DNA from: Steromphala cineraria
Lineage: Eukaryota; Mollusca; Gastropoda; Trochida; Trochidae
Assembly: GCA_916613615.1 (NCBI GenBank)
Contig: OU744735.1
Coordinates: 45,846,468-45,910,467 of the forward strand
Direction: 5' to 3'
Length of the DNA stretch: 64,000 nt
Under the pieces are notes generated by a model. That model did not search any database, was not told the DNA's origin, and saw only the letters and a program-made list of their open reading frames with translations. Positions 22,490 through 34,769 of this stretch are shown piece by piece. The position numbers and the translations under genes were made by a program. Numbering within the stretch: the stretch's first letter is position 1; every line of letters starts with the position of its first letter.

Positions 22490-24345
22490 ACTGTGCTGAA
22501 AGCAATACAAGATTCATATAGAACTCCGCAGGAAAGCAAATGGTCTGAACACTGCAAGATTCATAGAAAAATCTGCTGGAGAGCAATTAGTTGGAACAAC
22601 ACAGATTTATAGAGAGCTCTTCGGGAGAGCAAATGATTGGAACAACCTAAAGTGCATAGAGAACTCTGCTTGAGAACCATTGGTTGGAACAATACAAGAT
22701 TCATAGAAAAATCTGCTGGAGAGCAAATGGTTGGAACAATACATGATCCATAGAGAGCTCCGTTGGGGAGCCACTGACTTGAACAATGGATGATTCACAG
22801 AGAGCTATATTGGAGAGCAATTGGTTTGAACAATGGATGATTCACAGAGAGGTATATTGGAGAGCAATTAGTTAGAACAATACAAGATTCATAGAGAACT
22901 CTGCTGGGGATCAATTGGTTTGAACAATACAAGATTCATAGAGAACTATATTTGAGAGCAATTGGTTTGAACAATACAAGATTCATAGAGAACTATATTT
23001 GAGAGCAATTGGTTTGAACAATACAAGATTCATAGAGAACTATATTTGAGAGCAATTGGTTTGAACAATACAAGATTCATAGAGAACACTGCTGGAGAGC
23101 AATTGGTTGAAACAATACAAGATTAATAGAGAAAATTGCTAGAGAGCAAATGGTTGGAACAATACAACATTCATTACAACTCTGCTTGAGAGCCATTGGT
23201 TGTAACAATACATGATTTAAAAAAGAACTTTTCTTGACAGCCATTGACTGAAACAATACAAGATTAATAGAGAAAACTGCGGGAGAGTAATTGATAGGAA
23301 CAATACAAGATGCATGGAAACTCCTTATGAGAGCAATCGGTTGGAGCAATACAAGATTCATAGAGAACTATATTGGAGAGCAATTGTTGTGAACAATACA
23401 AGATTCACAGAGAGCTATATTGGAGAGCAATTGGTTAGAACAATACAAGATTCATAGAGGACTCCGCTTGAGAGCAATTGGTTGGAACAATCCAGGGTTC
23501 TTAGAGAACTCTGCTGGAGAGCAATTGGTTGAAACAATACATGATCCATAGAGAGCTCCGTTGGGGAGCCACTGACTTGAACAATGGATGATTCACAGAG
23601 AGCTATATTGGAGAGCAATTGGTTTGAACAATGGATGATTCACAGAGAGGTATATTGGAGAGCAATTAGTTAGAACAATACAAGATTCATAGAGAACTCT
23701 GCTGGGGATCAATTGGTTTGAACAATACAAGATTCATAGAGAACTATATTTGAGAGCAATTGGTTTGAACAATACAAGATTCATAGAGAACTATATTTGA
23801 GAGCAATTGGTTTGAACAATACAAGATTCATAGAGAACTATATTTGAGAGCAATTGGTTTGAACAATACAAGATTCATAGAGAACACTGCTGGAGAGCAA
23901 TTGGTTGAAACAATACAAGATTAATAGAGAAAATTGCTAGAGAGCAAATGGTTGGAACAATACAACATTCATTACAACTCTGCTTGAGAGCCATTGGTTG
24001 TAACAATACATGATTTAAAAAAGAACTTTTCTTGACAGCCATTGACTGAAACAATACAAGATTAATAGAGAAAACTGCGGGAGAGTAATTGATAGGAACA
24101 ATACAAGATGCATTGAAACTCCTTATGAGAGCAATCGGTTGGAGCAATACAAGATTCATAGAGAACTATATTGGAGAGCAATTGTTGTGAACAATACAAG
24201 ATTCACAGAGAGCTATATTGGAGAGCAATTGGTTAGAACAATACAAGATTCATAGAGGACTCCGCTTGAGAGCAATTGGTTGGAACAATCCAGGGTTCTT
24301 AGAGAACTCTGCTGGAGAGCAATTGGTTAAAACAATACATTATTG
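22490..24345. repeat. 46-47-bp minisatellite organised as two 798-bp higher-order copies
   Basis: The unit contains GAACAATACAAGATTCATAG and GAGAGCAATTGGTT, repeated about 40 times. Variants (GATCCATAG, GGATGATTCACAG, GATTTAAAAAAG) recur with an offset of 798 bp: ACATGATCCA at 22741 and 23539, for example. The block of about 17 units (22733-23530) is therefore duplicated (23531-24328) with almost no change; one substitution was noticed (23320 against 24118). Minus-strand frames rich in L, P, I and S are repeat artefacts. Confidence 0.92.
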
Positions 24346-24663
24346 ATACAAAAAATTATATACCGAATACTAATAGAATTAATTTATTTATGAAAGAACA
24401 AAACGACGAGACTTACTGCTAACAACACGTGACAAAAGATAAAGCAGTGCAATAATCGAATGGTCAAGAAAGGAAGGCTCTCTGTTTGAAGTGAATGAAG
24501 AGGCATTATTTCGAAATGTATTCATCTCAAATGGCGTATCGTGTGTTAAAAGACAAAAGTCAGTTTGAAGATATTGTCGTTTTCAAGAAAGATAAAAAAA
24601 TATATAGTTGAATAACATAAATTAAATCTTGGTCATGGCACACATCGTTTATATCAAGCTTTA
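24346..24663. other. Intergenic, nothing recognised
   Basis: AT-rich unique sequence between the minisatellite and the next transposon. Confidence 0.6.
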
Positions 24664-24665
24664 TA

Positions 24666-25336
24666 GCTAAAATGGATGGAATTATCATGAAAACGCCCTC
24701 ATGTTATCAGAAATGAGGGGGCCGCTGCAAATGATAATGGTCCGCTTAACCTTGACGACGGGCCAATATCACTTCGTAGCCAAGTGACGTCACATTAGAA
24801 TTTAGTTTTGAAGTCTTGAACAAATATGGCGACCGTATAAAGCGTATCGACTCGAATATTTTGAACCAATTTAATTACTTTCTTTTACCTTAGAACACGA
24901 ACTTTCGGAATATATCATCCTTAATATCATGTGACAATAGAACGACATGAACTTATCGAGGATTTAACCACTAGCCTAGGTGTTAATGGTAAATTTGCGT
25001 AGCCTAAATTAGTTTTATCCAACATTTGTCAAAGATGATTTTTTCATAAAAATTCAAAGTTCTTATATTCAGTTTAATTATTAAACATATCTTTGCATCA
25101 ATTAGAGAGTTTCATGATACAGAATGCTTCAGTTTTCTCATTCAACGGCTACATTTGGTATGGGTTCGAATCGGCCAGATGACGATCGCGATTATGACGT
25201 CATCCTCCAGTTGTGACGTCATAGTGTGTGTCGGCTGTGACCCAATGCTTATTTTGTCGTTTTTGTTCATGTACAAGTGTAACTAAGAGTAAAAGAGTAA
25301 AATGCGTACATAAAAACAAATTCCATCCATTTTAGC
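24666..25336. mobile_element. TA-flanked MITE, 671 bp, ~18-bp perfect inverted repeats
   Basis: Left end GCTAAAATGGATGGAATT and right end AATTCCATCCATTTTAGC are exact reverse complements, each flanked by TA (24664-24665 and 25337-25338). The interior is non-coding and holds several TGACGTCA motifs. A TA duplication fits Tc1/mariner-type mobilisation. Confidence 0.75.
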
Positions 25337-25344
25337 TATAATAA

Positions 25345-25478
25345 CGGTAACGCAGTTTTTCAGGGCATTAACATTTGCACAAGCCCGCGGTCTTTTCAAC
25401 TGCCCTCCTTCGTCGGGCAGTTAATTGAAGACCTCGGGCTTCTGCAAATGATAATGCCCTGAAAAACAGCGTTACCCT
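25345..25478. mobile_element. Fold-back (palindromic) element with candidate 8-bp target duplication
   Basis: An almost complete imperfect palindrome. The left arm runs from GGTAACGCAGTTTTTCAGGG to ACTGCCC; the right arm mirrors it to CCCTGAAAAACAGCGTTACC, with a loop of only a few bases near CCTTCG. TATAATAA occurs on both sides (25337-25344 and 25479-25486). The left copy overlaps the TA at the end of the previous element, so it may have inserted at that element's edge. The AT-rich duplication could be coincidence; the palindrome is certain. Confidence 0.75.
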
Positions 25479-25715
25479 TATAATAATGGGAACGTTAAAA
25501 ATAGCTACTGGTATAATCTAATGGAATAAACAAAATAACGATCCTCAAAAAACATCAGTCAAACAATATTTCGAAAAGTTGTGATATGCTGTTTCCCCTA
25601 AAAATTGGAGCTCGCAAATTGTTGAAAGTTATAACTTTCCTCAGCTGTGACACATTGAAGTAAAAAATGAACGCATCGTTAGGTTGTTGACATCTGCAAG
25701 TGAGCGAAACTGATA

Positions 25716-25962
25716 TAATAATAATAATAACACTTTATTGTCCTCAGTAAATACATACATTGGAAATTTTCTTGTGCCGAAGCACCCGGCAGCCACAGTG
25801 CAGCGCCAGTTAAATCGTTGTTCTGCCTTTACAATGCTGAGTGTCAAGCAAGACAGCAACAACTCCCAGCTTTTAACGTCTTTTGGTATGACGCGACCGG
25901 GAATCGAACCCGGTCTTCCGGGTGACGAGCGGACACTCTACCACTGAGCTACGCCCCCGGTC
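25716..25962 (-). mobile_element. tRNA-derived SINE, minus strand
   Basis: Read on the minus strand, a tRNA-like head has an A box (TAGCTCAGTGGTAGAG, 25936-25951) and a B box (GGTTCGATTCC, 25900-25910). A body of about 150 bp follows, containing GCTGCCGGGTGCTTCGGCAC, then a tail with AATAAAGTG and (ATT)n ending near 25716. The acceptor-stem halves do not pair well, so this is not a functional tRNA gene. The architecture is that of molluscan and other invertebrate tRNA SINEs; the exact family was not identified. Confidence 0.85.
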
Positions 25963-26189
25963 AATATGTTGATTGTTAATCTCTTGAATGATGGTGCCGT
26001 TAAAAAAAGACAAACGATATGCCGAAAAGATAAATTAAACAGACCAGAGTTTTTAGATTAAAATATTAACACACTAACGATATCATGGTGTTGAATGATC
26101 AACATATCCCCTTATTGTTCCCCTTTCAGTTGTCTCTGATTATTTGAGATTTTTGAGACGTTTAATTTATAAGCTATCTCAATATTACT

Positions 26190-26260
26190 ATACTATACTA
26201 ATAATTATTTGTATAGCGCCAATATCCAACTCGCTGAACACTGCTCAAATTATAATTAGT
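26190..26260 (-). mobile_element. Retroelement 3'-tail fragment
   Basis: Read on the minus strand, GATATTGGCGCTATACAAAT followed by AATTATTAGTA resembles the GGCGCTATA(C/T)AAAT-(ATT)n tail shared by many invertebrate SINEs and their partner LINEs. Short and truncated. Confidence 0.45.
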
Positions 26261-27367
26261 AATCTAAAGATATAGATCTAAACAAAGAAATAAATTACGC
26301 CCCATCAATTTTTTTATTAGAAAATGCTACTGATAAAAAAAAAATGGGAATGATGTTCATGCAAGCAGTTAGGAAGTTTTGATAGAACGGTCATCTGGCA
26401 GTGTGGAAACGAAAACTGCACGCGACGATTCACTGTCGCTTAATAAATGATTTTACAACAGCTTGGTATTTTTTAGACAAAATCCAAGTTACCTTAAGAT
26501 TAAAAATGAAAGTCAATAGTTTTGCTGCAATGTGATAATTAGCATTCTCTAGACTGAAGTGATTACTTTTTAGTAAATGACCTCATTGCAAAAGTTAAAG
26601 CAGTATGTCCCTTGAAAATCACAAAGTTATCAAATATCAAATTTAAAGAAAACTGGCCACTGTTAAAGATAATAACTTATATTAAGGGAGGAGAAATATT
26701 TGATCAACATGTGCAACGCAAAGAAATTTAAATTGACCAACAGTGATTAAGATTTTAGGCATTTTCTCAATGATTGATGAAAGAAGTACTGCAAATTCAA
26801 TGTCCTGTTTGCCTCTTATGATAAAAGAGATTTGTGTGTATAATTGTAAATAAAGGATAAACAAATTTGTTTTGATTTAAAAAAAATTAAGTAAAATATG
26901 TACTTTCTACCAAAAAACAATAGTTATATATCAGTTGCCCCACTTCCTCATTTTTTAATGATTTTATACAATTATTTAGATGGTAAATAAAAACAATTGC
27001 TTTATCTGGAGGAGACAAAACATTAAATTTAAGAAAATATTTCAATAACACCCAATCTGATTATACAAAATAGGGGTTGTTAATTAAGTTCTTTGTGTAT
27101 ATTATACCACAAGAGATTTAAGCATATTGTATGAGTTAAACACGATATTTCAACAAACTATCTGTATAAGAGTCGTTAAGAAATCAACACAATTATTTAA
27201 CCATTTTGTTTCAAAAACACTTTCTTAGCCATGGTCAAATTATATTTGATTAAATTGTATCAATAAACTTGAAACAACACCAAATTTATTTCAAAGACTT
27301 TTGGATAAAATTTTATTTTGTCTTATAATACATTTTTTCATAAAACTGTATATACCAAACAGCGGTT
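26261..27367. other. Intergenic, AT-rich, nothing recognised
   Basis: Homopolymer-rich unique sequence without gene or clear repeat. Confidence 0.6.
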
Positions 27368-27848
27368 TTAAAGGGACAGTAGCAAATTTTTGTTTTAATT
27401 TTATATTTCAATGTTTCACTGATAAGTGTATGTTAATGCCAAGTGTGTAATGAGATTGTTGACACTGTCAATTAAATACATTTAGCAATAACTTGCAATT
27501 ATCAGTTTAGGGGTGATATAAGGTGATGTCAGGAAAAAGAAAATAAATGGTTACAATTGAAAGACAATGTATTTAAACTAAATTGAGCAGTATAAATTCA
27601 AATGTATAACATAAAGTTTAGCCATGCGATTAATTTTTCTTACACAAAATGAATTAAAGGTGTTCACAAAAAATGGCCGCCAATGGATTTTATGTGAATC
27701 TTCATACTTTGTCCTCTGACTATGGATTATTGGCTTGTGTAATGAGATTGTTGACACTGTCAATTAAATACATTTAGCAATAATTTGCAATTATCAGTGA
27801 AATATTTAAAATATAAAATTATCAAAAAACGTTCTACTGCCCGTTTAA
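27368..27848. mobile_element. TTAA-flanked MITE with long imperfect inverted arms and internal 60-bp direct repeat
   Basis: TTAA-AGGGACAGTAGCAAA at the left mirrors TTCTACTGCCCG-TTTAA at the right. The arms continue inward through AATTTTATATTT and TTTCACTGATAA. Inside, TGTGTAATGAGATTGTTGAC and the following ~40 bases occur twice in direct orientation (about 27444 and 27735). Non-coding. The terminus AAGGGACAGT is shared with the element at 9109. Confidence 0.75.
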
Positions 27849-29215
27849 GAAATGATCTTCTTAAACATAAATGATAAAATTGAATAAATTTTCCCCTAGC
27901 CAATAGGCAGGTTGTCTACATTAGACAGACAATACAAAAGACGGATTTATAATTAGACAATTCAATGTGTCCATACACTGACTAAACCCAAAAGTGCATA
28001 TGTCCCTACAAGGAAGTTTTTTTCGTGTATGACAAATGTCTGAGGCCTATCAGTGGTTAAATCACTATGAGTTCATTCCGTCTTCTAATTGTTTCATGTT
28101 AGTTATATGATGCGAGTTTCAAACAAATATTTAGTCTTGTTTGATCGAATGATTATCTCATGTTAACAAACTTGGATAGACAATTTTCATTTTTTTATCT
28201 CATTATCATTATAACGTAAATCTTTAAACTAACCCAGAAAAATCTTTGCTTTTTATATAGAATTATCATCACTGAAAGCGAAATATAAAAAATGGCCTTT
28301 AAAAAAGTAGTTAATATTTCTGGTACAATTCCTTGATGTAGTGGTATAAACTGATCTGGAAAACTACGTTCCATTTTTATGGGATATATTTCTAAAGGTA
28401 TTTCTCATCATTCACTTGTCCCGAAAATGATTCAAGCAATATATCATTGAATGATACTGGCAAAAATAAAAGTGGCATAAAACTGATAATAATAGAACTT
28501 CTTTATAATTGTAGCTTGGATCGCATACAAATTTACAAATGGCTTTCACTCAAGTTGGTTATACGCAAATTCAGATTCGTTCATATCATTCAATTGATTT
28601 AAGCAAACTTTTTCATGTGTTCACCACCCCCCCCCCCCCCCAAAAAAAAAACCTCACAAAACAATACATATTTATACGTTCAGTTGTTAAAGTCGCTCTT
28701 CAAACGGCTGCCAAGGACATTCACAGTTACATAAGTATAAGAAATCGATCATTTATAAGCTTAAATGTGATACAGATGTAATTAACATACGAGTTGGAAT
28801 ATAACTGTACATTGTCATTTATTTGAGAAGCGTGCTTATCTTCAAAAGATCTTCATTGATAAGTAGTCTGATCATAACCTTATAGACAGTTTTATGGTAT
28901 GAGTAGCTTTGACATACTCGATGAATTGTAAACTAGGAAAAGGGAGAAAACACATCAAAATATATCTGGAGAGCTATGGTCCGAACGTTTTAAGCTTTCA
29001 ATTGTTTTGACTGGCATTTTATCAATGAGACATTTTAAAAATAATACCCATTTTACATAATACCATAGCAAGTATTCATACAATGATAGGTCCCCGAACA
29101 TGTGCAAAATATTGAGTGCGCACATGAAATCGATTCGTCTAAAGCTATCTATGTAAAATCGATAAAAAGATTTTTTTCAGTACACATTCTACTTGGAAAA
29201 AATATATACGTATGA
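27849..29215. other. Intergenic, AT-rich; C16A10 homopolymer pair at 28626-28652
   Basis: No gene. The polyC/polyA run is low-complexity and may carry assembly length error. Confidence 0.6.
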
Positions 29216-29219
29216 TAAA

Positions 29220-30310
29220 GGTCTCTGTGTGGTCCGGAAGGACCTGATGAAAGAAGGAGGAGCCATCATAACCACGCCCACGTGCACGTGAGGAATGTTC
29301 AATATATCAGTTATTGCAATTACTAAAAGGAAACGGGGTTATTATCTGATATTAAACAGACAAGTATTGAGAGCGACATATGTAAAGTAATGAGCGGCTT
29401 GTTCGCGGTGTGAATGGGCCTGAAGGCGAATCTAGGTATTGGATCGGCGGATTGTCTCCGTCAATAGCAAACACTGGGAGTTGAATAGCGGGCAACAGGA
29501 GCAGTAATCTAGCTCAACATAGATTCAATAAGCCACAGATGGAGCGATTCAAATAATTGACTTTTCCTCAGAGAGGACAGAGCTTTGTTGACTTGTGTTC
29601 AATATGTTTTAAAGTCGGAATGCCAATCAGCTGAGAAGCGGCGAGAAGGAATTACGATTAGGGTGCATCGAGGGTCGCGCCTTTCACCACAAGTGGGCAC
29701 GGGTTTACTAGGTTCATATAATTATAATATTTATTACCAGGGACAAACGGTTTTGTTGGCGTTTGCTCAAACCCTCACTTTCAGAACAGCAAATTTGAAA
29801 ACTCCTGCCCCCGTGCCATTGTGACCATTGATAGCAGCATAAGACGGTGTGTATAGAAGACAATGGTCTGCAGCAGGGGTACTGTATACGACCAATGTTC
29901 TTCATAAGCAACAAGTAAGCGCTTTATGCCCTCACAACAGATCTCGCGGCTTCACTCTATAATGCTTAAAGGCTTTCATGGGATGTTAGGTCCCGCTGTA
30001 GAAGCCGGCATCAATTACGCGAGGGAATAGGGTTTATACAGATTAAAGTATGTAGAAAATACCAACTTGTTGTCACGACGCGTTGTGGCGGTCTGAAGGG
30101 GGTATCGGGTGCGAAAAGCTAACTTAGCTGAATTAAACGGTGGAAATCGGTGAATGGGCCGCAAACGTTTCTTCCTGTCGATACGATGGGAGGTATAAGG
30201 AACGTTAACAGAGGAAGGGAATGGGGGATGTATGAGAGGAAGGGGTGGGGTGACAGAGCTGTGTAATGCAGAGACGTATCTGACTGACACCATCAGATGA
30301 GATCACAAAG
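29220..30310. promoter_or_regulatory. GC-richer non-coding island, candidate cis-regulatory region with double CACGTG
   Basis: About 1.1 kb of unique, GC/CpG-richer sequence in the gene desert. Two abutting CACGTG E-boxes lie at 29279-29284 and 29285-29290. No open frame has homology or plausible codon use. Regulatory status is inferred from composition and location only. Confidence 0.3.
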
Positions 30311-31329
30311 TGTTTAATTCATAGCGAAAAAGACATACATTTAACAATGGACATTTAATTAAACTGCCAAATGAACAGTGCGAGTTACAGGGTCAGTGGC
30401 AACAGTTAACACCCACTATTGAGATGCGTGTCAAGTCTTTGGAAATCCTTATTAGGTGTAAAATAAACTAATATTTTACGCAGTATTACTCCCAGTATAC
30501 CCTCCGTGTTTATTAGGTCTACCTAAAAGTTTGGCGACTGACGTCTAGGTTGAAGAGACGCCAGTCTCCGAGTGTGTGTGCAGGTTGATATCTGCTTTGT
30601 GTCGGTGTCAAGGAGACGTTCCTTCCCCTTTATTGTTATTAAACGACGCCTTTAACAGAGTAAACCCTCTTTCGTTATTGTGTATAAAAACATAGCTTAT
30701 TCAAGCACGCATAAGTATGATTAAATTTGATTTTTTTGTCGGTTTGAATTTAGGTGGTTATGAAATCATTTTGTCGATCTATTATGCGTGATGTTTAACT
30801 TTGGATGTTTGATTGTCGTTGTTCAGTGTGTAACCACTGAAATGAAATATTTTTTAAAAAGTTGCTTCATCGTTTGTGTGTTTGACTAATGCGATACAAT
30901 TTGCCTCCATTAAATGCCACTTAAACGTTATTTTCTAAATAATATTATTTCCTTTTTCTGATAACATCAAACGAATTTTTTAAAAAGGGAAATATTATTT
31001 GGAACATACCATACAATTTTAAAATATGTGATGTAACCACGCCCGTCAAAATTAACAAAGCACATAATACTTAAGAAGTATCACAGAGCAAAGTATTTTA
31101 TCTGAGAAACATAAAGTGAAAAATATGACTATCTAAAAGTATCATAGCCCAAAGTCCGTTATAAGATATAAAGTTCGCAAAATACATACTGATATATTTT
31201 AAGAAAACATGTAGAACCAAACTAGATCATATTACACAAGAAAAACAGAAAAAATGACATTCTATTAAAATAATTTCATTTAAAAAACGTCAAATAGGAA
31301 AACAGTTACAGAACAAAGTTCGAAAAATG
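30311..31329. other. Intergenic, nothing recognised
   Basis: Unique sequence becoming strongly AT-rich after 30650. No gene or clear repeat. Confidence 0.55.
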
Positions 31330-31570
31330 AGAAAACATTTATAATAATTATTATTATAATGTGCAAACTTATATTGGGCCTTTTCAACGTCCTAAGACAT
31401 GCTCAAAGCGCTACATTAATACATTGAAGCAGTGTACTTTCACAGCTGCTACTAATCGCTAATAGTCCACGTAGGTCAGTACATCATGTTTTCAGGTACC
31501 CATTTTAACAGCTGGGTGGACTACACAAGTGGATGAAGTGCCTTGCCAAGAGACAAATCACAAGCAGAGC
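31330..31570 (-). mobile_element. Truncated SINE/LINE 3' region, minus strand
   Basis: On the minus strand a segment reads GTAGCGCTTTGAGCATGTC and ends with an (ATT)-like tail at about 31340. Upstream on that strand lies CTTGGCAAGGCACTTCATCC. Both are common modules of aquatic-invertebrate SINEs. No tRNA head remains. Confidence 0.5.
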
Positions 31571-32800
31571 TGAACATTTGAAATATCATATTATAATAAA
31601 GAGAAGGCAGTGCAACGTATGTTTCAGAGGTAAATAGTCCAAGAACTGAGTAAATCGTCCATAGAAAACAATCACAAACAGATGAAACTACGTCTTGAAA
31701 CATATGATAAACCATTCATTGAAAAGAGCTTCATATAAGAACATATTCACAGAAAACGTAAATCAACTAGGAAAACTTTCACAGTAATCATAAAACATAA
31801 TATTTTGATAAAACTTTCTGAAAAAGACAAAACGATTGACGAAATTATTCTACGAACAAAGTATTTCATTGTGAAAAAAATCTTCTTCATTTATACCTAT
31901 TATGTATTGCTTTGACTACGAAATAAAACATAAACGACATATAGACAGCTTAAGGAAGAAACAGGTTGTTGAAAATTCATCCTCTTTTTCTAAAATTATT
32001 GACATTTTTTTAGAAAAGGTTATAAATGGTTTTGGAATTTGGAGATTCGTTTGATTTCAGTCAGTCAATTAAACACTGTGACATATAGAGGTAAGTTTAG
32101 TTCCTAAAACCCTAAATCTATCTTAAGGAAATCTTTTTCAAATTTGCAGTTTTGCAAAAATTTTAAAGGTTATGTTAAAGGTCTAAACTACTGTCAAGAG
32201 TGTCTTTATGTTACAACTCCGATGCTTAAGGTTCATCAGTTCACTTTAAAGAATGGAATTATCAACAAAACTGACTTTCATTTTCAGTGTAACAATACTT
32301 TTTCTGGATACCAAAATCGCAGAATTTTATGAATGCAAGTATCACAAAGTAGTGTTAAGTTAATCTTGATAAACTTTGCTTTGTAAAACTGGTCGATACT
32401 GTTTCTATGACAGCATCACCTTTTTCTGAAATATTGTCTTCTGCATGATCAGAAAACTACTGACGAAAAACACAAGGAAGTGCATTTTATATGAATAATA
32501 TCAAAAGAATAGTAATAGAGAAAAAACACATGATATAATAAGATTCAAGAAGAAAACATCCACTGAACAAAAGATTAATAAAAATATGTTTTTGCGGAGC
32601 AGAAATACGTGATATGAGAAAATATTAAATAAAAATTACACGATAAGACACATAAAGTAGCGAATTACAGGTATAAGAAATCACTCACAGATCGAATCAC
32701 GAACTAAAGGAAACATTCACTGATAAAAATGTATTTCAAAAGAAACTTTTCTTTCAACAAAAACATCAACTGATAAAAGGAAAACGGGAAAAAGTACATC
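31571..32800. other. Intergenic, AT-rich, with diffuse GAAAACATTCACA-like motifs
   Basis: No gene. Many imperfect copies of a purine-rich motif related to the following minisatellite suggest an older, decayed part of the same array. Confidence 0.5.
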
Positions 32801-32804
32801 GTAA

Positions 32805-33330
32805 GCGAAAACATTCACAGAATAGAGAACATCAAACAAGAAACCTTCACAGAATAGAGAACATCAAACACCAAACATTCACAGAATAGAGAACATCAAA
32901 CGTGAAACATTCACAGAATAGAGAACCTCATACAAGAAGCTTTCGCAGAATAGAGAACATCAAACGAGAAACATTCACAGAATAGAGAACTTCAAAAACA
33001 AAAAACATTCACAGAATAGAGAACATCAAACAAGAACCATTCACAGAATAGAGAACATCAAACAAGTAACATTCACAGAATAGAGAACATCAAACATTCA
33101 CAGAATAGAGAACATCGATATCAAACAAAAAACATTCACAGAATAAAGAACATCAAACAAGAACCATTCACAGAATAGAGAACATCAAATGAGAAACATT
33201 CACAGAATAGAGAACATCAAACAAGTAACATTCACAGAATAGAGAACATCAAACATTCACAGAATAATGAACATCGATATCAAACAAAATACATTCACAG
33301 AATAAAGAACATCAAACGAGAAATATTCAT
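32805..33330. repeat. Minisatellite, ~32-bp unit with shorter variants
   Basis: About 17 copies of ATTCACAGAATAGAGAACAT followed by CAAACAAGNAAC. Shorter units lack the last part. A composite containing CATCGATATCAAACAA occurs twice, near 33112 and 33270. Confidence 0.9.
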
Positions 33331-33844
33331 ATAACAAAATACATAGTGTACACCATATATTAAAATATTTTTGGGAACAGAGTACATGATACGAGAAAAC
33401 ATTCACATGATAAGTTATGGCTGTCATGAAGAAAAAATGTAAACCGAAAACAAAGGACAAAGTACATCCTAAGAAAATATATGTACATTGATCCCGATTA
33501 TGAAATCATAAACAGATGGGTTTGGCAAGTTCAGAATAGAAAGTACGCGTTTGTTTACATCTAATACTAATACATTTTTATTTTAATTGGCACATTTACG
33601 ATCATTCAGTGGCACAAGTACTAAACAACAAGGAACAAATATTCAGTAACGGAAAATGAATGAGATGGAGTGATTTCGTGAAAATAATGATTATTTTCAC
33701 GCATCCACCACACCGAATGCATTCTCGAACTTCATCTTTTTCACATTTTACATATATTTCGCACATTTCACTATGCAAACAAAACAATTTTCGGTGATCA
33801 CTCATCGTATATGGGCCACATCCTAAGGCTACGCTACAAATTGG

Positions 33845-33960
33845 TTCATTCGTCCACGTGTACTGCAATTCATCCCCGACGGCGATGCAATTGACAACTC
33901 ATGCGCGGTGCATTGCACGTGTTAGGCATTTTCCCACGTGCAATCGCCGCTTGATCCGCC
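33845..33960. promoter_or_regulatory. Cluster of three CACGTG E-boxes in a GC-richer segment
   Basis: CACGTG at 33855, 33916 and 33935, within 86 bp, together with repeated GCAATT/TGCATTGCA motifs. Non-coding. CACGTG is bound by Myc/Max, Hey/Hes and related bHLH proteins in general; any role here is inference. Confidence 0.3.
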
Positions 33961-34765
33961 AAATTAACAACACAGGTTTAATAGTGACAAACAAGCTCTC
34001 TAAATATGTGTGCCCGCCAAAGCCTAGTGTTATCATTCGATGTTCGATACTACCTTAGAGAAGGGTTTATATTTGTCGTTCATGAAGCATTTAAGTGGGA
34101 ACTATTTTTCTAACAAAATCATACAAAAACACCCCTCATTGCTGGGACAGTCACAGAGCAGTGGTTTCCTTTTTAAAAAATTCTCTGTTAACAAAATAGA
34201 CGTCATCACCATGGGTTAATGATAAAAATTTTGATTGTCAAATGATTCATTTTAAGAACTATTGTTAACCTGACTTCCTTATCAACATACTACTTGAGTA
34301 TTCATCGTGTATAAGCCTGCTATGGTATATCGTTTAACAACTGAAAGGGTCAAAATTGTTTAATTTCAATGTATAATCAAAGGAACGATAACTAACTTCA
34401 AATAAACAGTAACACAGTTTATGAACAAGATAGATTACATATAATTGTTATTTTTTATCTATCGCCCAAATCTCCATTTAGTTCATAAACATAATCACTT
34501 AACATCTTAACATACAATTAGTACTTGTCGATAACACTGTTAAAATAAAGTGTTGTGAAATAGGCTCATAATGGTGTTTGAAGTTAACACAAAGCCCCTG
34601 GTTAAACGCTGCCAGCATACCAAGTCATACCCTTGAATTATTATACGTTTTCGTGCTACTACAAAGCAAGGCTATTATGCATATAACAGTAATGTTTAAC
34701 TGCTATTGAACTGTAAGCGAGCGTAAAGATATACATTGATAATTCATAATAAAAAGCATAAACGA
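33961..34765. other. Intergenic, AT-rich, nothing recognised
   Basis: No gene or notable repeat. Confidence 0.55.
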
Positions 34766-34769
34766 ATAA

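Noticed and set aside
23077..24159. Two identical 94-codon minus-strand frames
   Set aside because: They are the same piece of the 798-bp minisatellite block seen twice, with a 47-bp periodic peptide and no homology.
25890..25962. Functional tRNA gene on the minus strand
   Set aside because: Good A and B boxes but poor acceptor-stem pairing, with a SINE body and (ATT)n tail attached.
32805..33330. CRISPR-like array of repeats with spacers
   Set aside because: The units are a head-to-tail minisatellite without unique spacers, in an intron-bearing animal genome.
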